11,354 bases of DNA, taken from positions 1 to 11,354 of the forward strand of contig JALLPB010001076.1 of the NCBI GenBank assembly GCA_036939975.1. Direction: 5' to 3'. Origin of the DNA: Cyclostephanos tholiformis (lineage: Eukaryota > Bacillariophyta > Thalassiosirophyceae > Thalassiosirales > Thalassiosiraceae). The position numbers and the translations under genes are program-made. This document shows positions 1 through 7,693 of this stretch, piece by piece. Position 1 is the first letter of the stretch; the number at the start of each line of letters is the position of its first letter. The notes beneath the pieces were generated by a model, which was not told the origin of the DNA, did not search any database, and was given only the letters and a program-made list of their open reading frames with translations.

Positions 1-148
1 ATAATTTAGCGTTTGTGATTTTTATCACTTAATTTAATTTTGGGAACGCTCCAATATTTAAAATTTTCCGTCTGCCAGTCCCGCTCTCTTTCCCTCCTCT
101 CTCAGCATCCAAACAACTCCAAGAGACAGAATAAAGTACAAGTTCGGA

Positions 149-468
149 ATGATTTTTTCTGACAAGATCCCAGCCTTAGTGCAAAAAGGTGACATTGTGG
201 TGAGTGGGATAGATAAATAAAGATTCATTATCTCGCTTTAGTAATAGGGAGCAACATAAATTAGATCTGTTGTGTTAGAAGAAAGGAGAAGATCGTGGGA
301 TATCGTCAGAGAAATGCACTGAAGCCGATACGAGATGATAATGACAACATTAAGGAAATTGATACAGGGCCCGATGTGGCCATGTACGCCATGCCGCACT
401 GCTCTAATGTGTTCCAGGAATTCTATCAGCTAAGCTACTTCACAACCAGAAGCTCTGAGTCCTCCTAG
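149..468 (+). CDS. Possible small two-exon gene, unknown product
   Basis: This is a weak model. An ATG at 149 opens a frame that meets a stop at 218-220. A consensus donor (GTGAGT) begins at 200, and an AG at 263-264 would restore a frame open from 265 to the TAG at 466-468. Removing 200-264 (65 bp, close to the intron sizes in the neighbouring ATPase gene) gives 84 codons. The second part reads like a real protein: mixed polar and hydrophobic, with Asp/Asn-rich and Met/Tyr-rich stretches. I recognise no domain. The acceptor has a poor pyrimidine tract, which counts against it. Upstream, 60-148 is pyrimidine-rich and could be a leader. It could equally be a decayed exon or chance. Confidence 0.2.
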
Positions 469-484
469 GAAGTTTGAATGCCAA

Positions 485-985
485 CTACTCCGTCTTTTGT
501 TTCTCATTCTTGCCTTTTTGGGCGATGTTGAATTTGTCCTTGTGTTCTTCCAGTATTGGTACTCTTGGCTTGCCTTTTTGGGTGATGCTGAGTTTGGCTT
601 TGTGTTCTTCTGACATTGGTCCCCTCGGCTTCCTGTGTTTTGCTTTAGTTTCTTCTGACATTGGTCCCCTCGGCTTGCCAAACGGGCTGAGATAGACTAC
701 TGTGCCTGGGAGTTGGCCATTTTCATGAAGCATTCGAGTGATCTCGGCAGATCCAGGCTTGGTAAGAAGATAGAGCACTAGTGATTCTTTTGTGGACGTT
801 AAAGGAGGAAAGATGTCATGCCTTGGTGCTCCTGCAAGGACAAGAAAAGCACATATCCATTCGTGAGAAAAATTATTGCAAAATTGCCAACACAGTGAAC
901 ATGGAGAGACAATTGCTGATGTGATTTGCATACATCTAAAGATGAGACATCTATGCCCTCCATCATTGCCACCGCTCATTACCAT
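485..985 (-). pseudogene. Reading frame ending in NUMOD3-like repeats, probable gene remnant
   Basis: The frame runs from an ATG at 983-985 to a TAG at 485-487 (166 aa). The last ~65 residues are two and a half copies of a 20-residue unit built around KPRGPMSEEHKAKLS followed by a Lys-Gly-rich end. This matches the NUMOD3 style (Ser-Glu-Glu-x-Lys-x-Lys-x-Ser), a DNA-binding motif known from homing endonucleases and also scattered through eukaryotic genomes. The N-terminal ~95 residues show no domain I recognise and include a Cys-rich patch that looks non-coding. Coherent coding in another frame overlaps the 5' end (see 963-1651), so the ATG may not be a true start. No GIY-YIG or HNH catalytic domain is visible. 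It may be a real short gene, a last exon, or the decayed 3' end of a longer minus-strand gene. Confidence 0.35.
511..675. repeat. 60-bp tandem repeat encoding NUMOD3-like motifs
   Basis: Units lie at 511-570 and 571-630, with 12 differences in 60 bases by eye, and a shortened unit of 45 bp lies at 631-675. The shortening removes 15 bp, which keeps the minus-strand frame. The unit length of 20 codons and the frame-preserving deletion suggest the array expanded while it was being translated on the minus strand. Confidence 0.8.
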
Positions 986-1651
986 GGTTGGTGTAGTTGT
1001 TGACCAATTGTGCTATTTCTTCATCCAAAATATACTCGACAATCAAATTCTTCTAGCAATTAATCTCGTATAGGGTATCTTTGCCATTCTTCCCTTCTAC
1101 CCAAATAGCTCTTCGGTTTGAAAGGGCTTCTTCGGGGAGTTATTTTGCAAATGCTATCTCGATATCAATTGGGCATCAATTGATGTAATACCCGATGACT
1201 TATCGAACTCAACAATATGGTTGTGCCAGGGAATGAGGTCGGCAATGTTAGGCGGTTGAGAATCATTAGATGATGTCATTGCGATTGAAATGGTTCCATA
1301 GAGAGTCGACGTAGTACACAGACTAGTGTCTTCTTTGTTCCCAAACTTCCGAAAACCGGCATGAAGAGTGGAATTATTCAACATATTCTCAGTGGGTGAT
1401 AGTTTATCTGCTGATGTTATGGCATTATTGCTGTCAGAACGTGGCCAAGAGTTGAAAAGAGCCTAACTGTCAGACATCATTCGATATCCACATGCTGGAT
1501 CATCAAGACAGATTCGAATATGACCCTCCTGGAAAAAATGGAACAATCTCTTTACGGTCTTTAATACCCCATCTGCAAGGCCTGAGTTTATAGAAATAAA
1601 TGTTTGATTACTTCTGATGTGAAGTAAATAATTGATAACCACTTCATCGTA
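963..1651 (-). pseudogene. Decayed protein-coding stretch with in-frame stops
   Basis: On the minus strand one frame from 1651 down to the TAG at 1154-1156 holds 165 sense codons interrupted by a single TAG at 1463-1465. The amino-acid content on both sides looks protein-like: an amphipathic Leu/Phe/Lys-rich stretch before the stop and a Ser/Asn/Pro-rich stretch after it. A stop (TAA, 1652-1654) also precedes it. Below 1139 a different frame, to 963, carries another protein-like run rich in Glu, Asn and Arg, again split by a TAG. Missing starts, nonsense codons and frame changes point to a pseudogene. A multi-exon gene with unrecognised introns is possible, but I found no convincing donor/acceptor pair around the 1463 stop. 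Family not recognised. Confidence 0.35.
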
Positions 1652-1685
1652 TTAACTGAAGACTCCATCAACGTCCGGAGAGCTT

Positions 1686-2115
1686 TTATCTGAGGGGATG
1701 CTGATATGCTTTGCTTCCAGTCTCCATGTCCATGGCCTCGGTTTTCTTCTTAGTGAGGGACTTGAGCTTGGCCTTGAGAGAATTCATTGTGTCAACGGCC
1801 TTTTCGTTCATCCTGGTGAGGGACTCTAGCTTGGCTTTGAGAGAATTCACTAGCGCATCCTTCTGATTCATTCTCTCCTCCATCACCTTGTTCCTATATA
1901 TCGAGATGACCAGATCAAGTAGTATTTTTTTCCGGAGCTGTTATGAATCCTGCTTCTATTTTCCAAATCGTTGATGGTCCGTTTTTGATTCTCATAAAGT
2001 AATTTTAATTGTCTGTGTCCCTACTCTAGCTATAAGACAACACATTGGTCAAAGTCGATGACAACAATGGGACGACTTGGCCGTCGGACGATGCGGCTGC
2101 ATCATCAGTGGACAT
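1686..2115 (-). pseudogene. Coiled-coil gene remnant
   Basis: The frame open from 1940 to the TGA-free end at 1686 (stop TAA) encodes a strongly helical, Lys/Glu/Leu-rich segment. It has two 21-residue units (three heptads each) containing NSLKAKLESLT and NSLKAKLKSLT, a clear coiled coil. No ATG precedes it except internal ones at 1881-1883 and 1867-1869. Upstream, an ATG at 2113-2115 starts a short frame that stops within 30 codons, and a different frame over about 1905-2010 also looks coiled-coil-like (QLKLLYENQKRTINDLENR), but with stops. Protein-like content hopping among frames suggests a decayed gene, possibly the same one as the damaged frames further down. The run of T before AG at 2150-2159 (minus sense) could be a splice acceptor for a 5' untranslated exon. 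Confidence 0.35.
1753..1878. repeat. 63-bp direct repeat within the coiled-coil segment
   Basis: The first 36 bases of each unit (starting at 1753 and 1816) differ at four positions by eye, and the remainder is more diverged. The 63-bp period equals 21 codons, exactly three heptads, consistent with coiled-coil extension by tandem duplication in the minus-strand frame. Confidence 0.6.
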
Positions 2116-2275
2116 GGCTGACGGCGGTGGAGGCGGTGGGACGGTGATCTAAAAAAAAATCTCATCCTATACTCCTCTTGGAGGAGTTTGTATCATCATC
2201 TTTTAAACCAATTTTAAACATATCGAGATGAGAAGAATCGAGTTGAAAGTGGCGATATTAATTATTTTAAATATC

Positions 2276-5200
2276 CTAGCAAGTCATCTCGTTGCCTGAT
2301 GTGTTACCAGGGCATCCAATACACCTGCAAGGGTTGCAGGAACACTTTTTACTCCACGCATCATGGCAGCCAGGGTAGTTCTTCCTATCAGCATTATTGG
2401 TGAGAGAGTGTGTGTGCTCTTCTGATTCACTAATCATCGGGTCCTCACACTTGACAGCAATGTCATGTTGTTTCCCACTCGACAACGTGAAGACAATCCT
2501 TTCGATGCCCAGTTCGCCACCTCGTAAATTGCGTCCATATTTTTTGGCGCTGAATGTTGGAGCTCTGTACCTGTTCAATGACAAAGACGACGTCAATACA
2601 GATATCGATGATAAGGCCATTGCAAACGCAGCCACATACGGGGGTAGGGCTTTAAGAGTAATCGGATAAAATACTCCTGCAGCGACAGGTATCCCGAGTG
2701 AATTATACCCAAGAGCCCACAACAGATTGAGCTTGATCCGGAAGTAAATTGTCTTTGAAAGATCTATCGCCACCAGTAAATCGGTAAGCTTGGAGTTGAC
2801 TAGGACGATACCAGCAGCTTCGTGTGCAATATGAGTACCACTGCCAATGGCTATACCAACGTCTGCCTCCGCCAGCTGGAAACAAAAAGGTGTAAGGACC
2901 CATGACGAGAAGTCGTATGTAATGAAACGCTACTTACCGCGGGGGAATCATTGACACCGTCGCCTACCATTGCCACGCGTTCTCCCCCTAATCGTAGCCG
3001 CTTGATATACTCAATTTTTCCCGCCGGTAATACATCAGCCATGACATTAGCTGCTGGAATGCCAAGATCGTGTGCAACGCTTCGAGCCGTCCTGAAATTG
3101 TCGCCAGTTAACATGTGGACCTTAATACCAAATACATGCTGCAAAACATTAACTGTGAGTGCGGCCTCGTCCTTCGCATGATCCATTATTCCTAGTACTA
3201 CCTCGGTACATCCATTTATTGACATGACCACTGCAGTCTGGCCTTTATTCTCGAGATACTCCATCGCATCAAATGTACCAGGAGATATGTTGATGTCATT
3301 TTCGGTCATACAGCGTCGATTTCCAATTAGCACTGTCACACTGTCCACAGTACATTTGACGCCCATCCCTGCCTTTGCCTCGAAATTCTCGGCTTCGTGA
3401 AGTGGGTGAAGAAGTCCATCACCAATACTGTATTCTGCTGCCTTTGCAAGTATTGCTAAGAATGAAGAAGCGTTAGAAGTTAAAGATTGGGATTCCGTAT
3501 GAATTCCATGAGGCGATATCAATGAGGCTACCTTTTGCTATTGGATGTTCACTGCCCTGCTCGGCACAAGCAGAAAAATACAATAACTTCTCTATAGCTC
3601 CACGGCGCGCGTCGAGGACTAACTTCACTCGGCTTGATCGATTATCACTGTCACAGCGATTTACTTTGTCAATCGAGGTCCCCATCTCTTCCAGCACATA
3701 AGATTCTCCAAGCATGCGATCAGATAGCAAAAGTATGTCTTTTACCACCATTTCACCTCGAGTCAGCGTCTGTTATGTAAGCAATGTCATGTGATAAATA
3801 ACGAGGATTAACCTTGTAGTGGTGCACTGGAATAACAATTAAGACAAATTCTTCACTAACCCCTGTTTTGTCAAAGACCATGCATGTCACATCCTTCGTC
3901 AGCTCTAACGGCTCTCCTCCTCGGATCAAAATTCCAAGACTAGCACCAATGCCAGTCCCAACCTGGCAAGTGATGAAGTTATGTTAGCATTCTTGGCAAA
4001 AACAGGAACGGTAACTGTACGGGTTGATAAAATTAGTGCCAACGGTAAAGCTCACCATCACTGCAGTTGGAGTCGACAAGCCTAACGCGCACGGACACGC
4101 AATCACCAGGACTGATATGGAGAAAAGCAATGGCAGTGTCCAATCATTGAACCCCTGCTCGTGGTACGGCCAATCTTCTTTTATCCCAACCAACAAACTC
4201 GTGTTCAAAAGCAACGCCCAGACAATATATGTCGTGACGGAAATGGCAATGACCAACGGAGTGAACACTGCCGCGATGCGATCTGCAAGCTCGGCGATCG
4301 CGGCCTTCGATGACTGCGCCGTCTCCACTAAACGAATGACTTGCGCCAGGGCGGTGTCTTCTCCTACTTCCTCCACAATCATTTGCAATGCGCCATTCAT
4401 GTTAATCGTGCCACCGATCAGCTTGCTTCCCTCGCCCTTCGACACTGGTACGCTCTCGCCCGTGAGCATGGATTCGTCTACGGACGACGAGCCGGATTTC
4501 ACCGTGCCATCAGTGGGAATCTTCTCGCCTGGGCGCACGAACAAGATGTCCCCCCGTTGCAGTAGCGCCAGGGGGATTATTCGCTCGACGACGGGTGTTC
4601 CTTTTCCCATGGCATCCATTGTGCCGATCAATGTTGCGGTGTCGGGCGCCATCCCTGCCAATGCCGAAACGGCCTCGGACGTTCTAGATTTGGCCTTTGC
4701 CTCGAGGTATTTTCCCAGTAATACGAAAGAGATCAGCAAGGAGCTGCTCTCGAACGACGCCATCAATCTGGGCCGACCGCTACCCGAATTAACTGCGTTG
4801 TATAGCACCGCCGCGATGGAGTAAAAATAGGCCGCAGTGGTCCCTGTGGCGATGAGGAACGACATCCCCAACTTCCCCGACCTGAAAGAATGACGAGACT
4901 CCCTGTAAAAACGTGCGCCAGAGATGAACTGCACCGGCGTCGCCAGCGTCCATGTCCACGCCTCCTCCCTCGAAATGCCGAATCCGTTCGGGCTCATGAA
5001 ATAATCGCACGTCGCCGGAATCACGGACAGCACCATCGATATGACGAATACTGGCAGCGCGAACGCGATCGCGAAGAGGAACTGGTCCCTCCACTGACCG
5101 ATCTCCCTCCGCCGACGAACGTCGATAGACTTCTGCCTCACCTGGTAGCTGAGGGCGTCCCACGCCACGCATTTCGTAACCAGGCGCGATTCCAAGCCTT

Positions 5201-6260
5201 CCACAATGTCCCTAACGCCAGCGACGTCCTCGTCGTACGTGACCTCCAGCGTGCCTTCCCCATCGTCGACCGACGGGATCAGCGACGTCGTCTTTGCGGC
5301 GGTCGTCGTCACGGGAGAGTAGCCGACGGGTCGTCCGATTGTCCTTAGCCGGGATGAAACGCCATTCCAAAAAGAACGCAACATATCGCACCCCGTCGCA
5401 CCGTCGTCCTTCGCGACTTTCGGCTTAGAAAGTCGCGCGTCCGACACGCCCTCGAAATCGCGAAGGTACTCGAGAGCCAGGTCTCGATTCGAAACCAAGG
5501 ACAGATACAGTACCTTCCTCCTCCTTCTCCTCCTCCTCCCATTAGGTCCTTCCCCCTCTTCGGACACCCGCGAGGGGTCATCCTCCCCCTCCCGTAGTAC
5601 GTCCCGCCTGGACGTCAGAGTCGCGCCGAAGCCAACGTCCTCGATCGCTTTCACGATGTCGTCGTCGTCCAACCTCTTCCCGTCGTACATCACCATCAAC
5701 GTCGCGTCTGGGAGCAGTCGCACGTTCACGGAGTTGACGTCGAGACCGCCATCGGGTCCGCTGCCGAGGGATTTCACCGCGCGACTCACGGCGTCCACGC
5801 ACGTCGCGCAGGTCAGACCCTCGAGCGCGAACGTCGCTTCGATCGTCGATATCGTCGTAGTCGATGTCGTCTTGATATTCGGGACGGCTGGATCGACCGA
5901 GAACGTCGAATAGGAGTTCCCTCCGTCGTTCGTCAACAACGACGACGATATCGGTGGCGAGGATCGTGCCGCAGCCGCGTCATCGTCCGACGACGTCAAC
6001 GTCAAACGACAGACCTCCAGGACGGACGCTTTGAATCCCGCGTCCTCGATGGCGCCGACGACGTCATCGACGGAGCACGCGCCGTCGTGATAGTTCACGG
6101 CAACGCGTCCGCCGACGAGGTCGACGACGCATGCACGATCGACGCCTGGAACGGAACGTGCCGCCGACTCGACGGACGACGAGCAGGAGGTGCATGACAT
6201 TCCATAGACGGACAAGATCGCCTCGGAGTAGGTGGGGAGGGAGGAGGAGGAAGTCTGCAT
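2276..6260 (-). CDS. Copper-transporting P1B-type ATPase (CCC2/ATP7/HMA5-like), five exons
   Basis: An ATP-driven Cu(I) pump, expected in Golgi or vacuolar membranes. Exons are 6260-4056, 3962-3861, 3769-3532, 3455-2938 and 2875-2276; the introns (93, 91, 76 and 62 bp) are all GT-AG and splicing gives 1220 aa. Two N-terminal metal-binding domains carry GMSCTSC (Cys23, Cys26) and GLTCATC (Cys151, Cys154). A third, CxxC-less HMA-like region spans about 249-360. Core motifs: TGES 600-603, transmembrane CPC 722-724, DKTGT with phospho-acceptor Asp766, SEHP 842-845, TGD 965-967, GDGVND 1013-1018. The last two helices hold Tyr1078-Asn1079 and MALSS (1107-1111), the Cu(I)-site residues of the CopA class. 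About eight transmembrane helices are visible. The tail beyond 1125 is unusual and Cys-rich. The start is supported by an in-frame TGA at 6276-6278, 15 bp upstream, and by A at -3. All catalytic residues are present, so it should be active. Confidence 0.95.
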
Positions 6261-6361
6261 GATGTGGTGGAGCGGTCAGCATTCAGCGGACTTCGAGCGG
6301 CAATCTCGGATCTCAGAATCCCCACATTACGCTTACTGAGGAGTGAGTCTTGTATGCATAA

Positions 6362-6369
6362 TATAATAT
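6362..6369 (+). promoter_or_regulatory. TATA-like element upstream of tRNA-Lys
   Basis: TATAATAT lies in an AT-only block, 28-35 bases before the first base of the tRNA. Upstream TATA-like elements near -30 are common at tRNA genes in plants and some algae, where they help place TFIIIB. The role here is inferred from position only. Confidence 0.4.
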
Positions 6370-6396
6370 TATTACAGGTTCCGCGTCGTTTCAGAC

Positions 6397-6469
6397 GCCT
6401 GGTTAGCTCAGCTGGTAGAGCGCACGACTCTTAATCGTGTGGTCGTGGGTTCAATCCCCACACTGGGTG
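6397..6469 (+). tRNA. tRNA-Lys (anticodon CUU)
   Basis: The full cloverleaf folds without an intron. The acceptor stem is 6397-6403 with 6462-6468 and has three G-U pairs. The D arm is 6406-6421, the anticodon stem 6423-6427 with 6435-6439, and the seven-base loop has CTT at 6430-6432. The variable loop is five bases, the T arm is 6445-6461 with loop TTCAATC, and the discriminator is G6469. The internal Pol III promoter is intact: A box TAGCTCAGCTGG at 6404-6415 and B box GGTTCAATCC at 6448-6457. CCA is not encoded, as expected for a nuclear gene. It reads lysine AAG codons. It sits in the divergent promoter region of two metal-transport genes, transcribed in the direction of the VIT1/CCC1 gene. 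Confidence 0.97.
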
Positions 6470-6472
6470 GAA

Positions 6473-6536
6473 GTACCTATCTGAATCATTTTTCGACTAT
6501 CCATGTACCTATCCGAATCTTTTTTTGACAATCTGA
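6473..6536. repeat. 32-bp imperfect tandem duplication after the tRNA
   Basis: Copies at 6473-6504 and 6505-6536 both begin GTACCTATCYGAATC and then enter a T run followed by GAC. About 26 of 32 positions agree by eye. Each copy carries its own T run (five and seven T), so the likely Pol III stop signal is duplicated. Confidence 0.8.
6489..6493 (+). terminator. Pol III terminator of tRNA-Lys
   Basis: Five consecutive T begin 20 bases after the tRNA 3' end, the usual Pol III stop. A back-up run of seven T lies at 6520-6526 in the second copy of the 32-bp duplication. Confidence 0.65.
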
Positions 6537-6703
6537 AATTTTTTAGCCTTCTGATTGATCACACTCTTGACGTCCAAGAAGAGACGCCAAGATAAAGTCG
6601 TATTGTAGAAAGTGTCAAGGACAACAAAATTTCGTCGGACTCTTCATCTCTTCCTCTTGGCAGTGTACGCGTCGTTTCATCTTCGTCGTGTGGCGGTTTG
6701 AAC

Positions 6704-7693
6704 ATGCAGCCGAGGGAACAAAACATTCCATCGGGCCAGCTTCCAGCAGAGTCAGCGTCAGTTCTTAGCACACCCAAATCGACTATTGCATCCACAAAGC
6801 CCATCGAGGGAATATCTATTTCGACATCTGATTACGAAGGAGACCGCGCCAATTCTAGAACAGATGAAGTGCATTCAGAAGCAGTTGATGAAATGCAATC
6901 GCCTCATCCAGCGCAGCAGCAACATTTATCTAAGTCCCGCCAATATTACAGAGACATGATGCTTGGCGTTAATGATGGCCTCGTGAGTACGTTTCTTCTT
7001 GTGGTAGGTGTGGCGGGAGGAGGGATGGACGTTACAGGAGTTTTGCTAACTTCCATCGCAGGAGCGGTTGCAGGAGCGATCTCTATGTTTGCCGGCGAGT
7101 TTGTGGCAACGAAAAGTCAGAATGAAGTAATGACAGGAGAAATCAAGCTGGAGCGCGAACACATCAAGGAATATCACGCCGAAGAAGTGCAGGAATTGGC
7201 TCACTTACTGACTGTTATTGGGATTCCAGATTCTTCAGTTACTTCGAGGAAATCTAGGCCTACAAATGAAATCAATTATTCAACTGAAACCGAATCAAAA
7301 CAAATACGGCGAAACATGATAAATTATTACGCATCCAATCCTGATGCGTTGTTGAAAATAATGATAGCATTAGAGTTTGGAGTGATAGACCAAGAAGTTC
7401 GGTCGCCTGTTGTTGCTGGTGCGACCAGCTTCGTTTCGTTCTTACTTGGATCGTTACCATCAGTCCTTCCATTCGCATTTGTCCCTGATGTTACGATGGG
7501 TTTGATAATTTCTGGGGTGGCAACAGGCCTTGGATTGCTCGTGGTTGGTGCTGTCAAGTCCGTGGCAACTAGAGGCAGTATGTGGCTAGCTGCGTTGGAG
7601 AACCTATTTATCACTGCAGTGGGAAGTGGAGTTGCGTATGGCATTGGTGTGGGTTTCGAAAGTTTGGTTGGCGACGAAGTGCCGCTTGGTTAG
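6704..7693 (+). CDS. VIT1/CCC1-family vacuolar iron/manganese transporter
   Basis: A membrane protein of 329 aa, expected to move Fe(II) or Mn(II) into the vacuole in exchange for protons. After a polar, Ser/Glu-rich N-terminus (1-75) comes the family signature RDMMLGVNDGL (82-92), with both conserved aspartates (Asp84, Asp91). AGAISMFAGEF (124-133) of helix 2 contains the conserved Met128. A long cytosolic insert (about 140-228) corresponds to the metal-binding domain of plant VIT1, with Glu150, Glu161, Glu164, Met220 and Glu224 at or near ligand positions. Three further helices fill 233-320. The insert is about 20 residues longer than in plant VIT1. The start is the first ATG in a frame open since a TAA at 6593-6595, with A at -3. 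There are no introns. The neighbouring divergent copper ATPase supports a metal-homeostasis locus. Metal specificity cannot be told from sequence. Confidence 0.9.
   Translation: MQPREQNIPSGQLPAESASVLSTPKSTIASTKPIEGISISTSDYEGDRANSRTDEVHSEAVDEMQSPHPAQQQHLSKSRQYYRDMMLGVNDGLVSTFLLVVGVAGGGMDVTGVLLTSIAGAVAGAISMFAGEFVATKSQNEVMTGEIKLEREHIKEYHAEEVQELAHLLTVIGIPDSSVTSRKSRPTNEINYSTETESKQIRRNMINYYASNPDALLKIMIALEFGVIDQEVRSPVVAGATSFVSFLLGSLPSVLPFAFVPDVTMGLIISGVATGLGLLVVGAVKSVATRGSMWLAALENLFITAVGSGVAYGIGVGFESLVGDEVPLG

Larger units (their letters stand above)
6261..6703. promoter_or_regulatory. Divergent control region of the copper ATPase and VIT1/CCC1 genes
   Basis: The 443 bp between two divergent start codons must hold both Pol II promoters and leaders, and it also houses a complete tRNA gene. 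The ATPase side has 136 bp before the tRNA. The VIT side has 234 bp after it, containing a 32-bp tandem duplication and then a pyrimidine-rich stretch at about 6640-6690. I see no clear TATA box for either protein gene. The AT-rich block at 6353-6374 is placed for the tRNA but could serve the ATPase too. Confidence 0.5.

Noticed and set aside
15..28. Small hairpin GTGAT-TTTT-ATCAC near the left edge
   Set aside because: Five-base arms in AT-rich sequence are expected by chance, and nothing nearby gives it a role.
430..681. A Lys/Ser-rich 83-codon minus-strand frame overlapping the 60-bp repeats
   Set aside because: It is the neighbouring frame of the NUMOD3-like repeat; the 485-985 frame gives the recognisable motif.
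4024..4824. A 266-codon open frame antisense to the copper ATPase
   Set aside because: It mirrors the conserved catalytic coding sequence on the other strand, including a real intron. Its content looks like a shadow and matches no family.
6473..6668. Three GTAC cores in the metal-gene control region as copper response elements
   Set aside because: GTAC is the core for the green-algal CRR1 regulator, but three copies in 443 bp is near chance, two come from the 32-bp duplication, and the regulator is not established in this lineage.
6698..6703. TTG at 6698 as the start of the VIT1/CCC1 gene
   Set aside because: Eukaryotic nuclear genes rarely start at TTG. An in-frame ATG with A at -3 lies two codons later at 6704.
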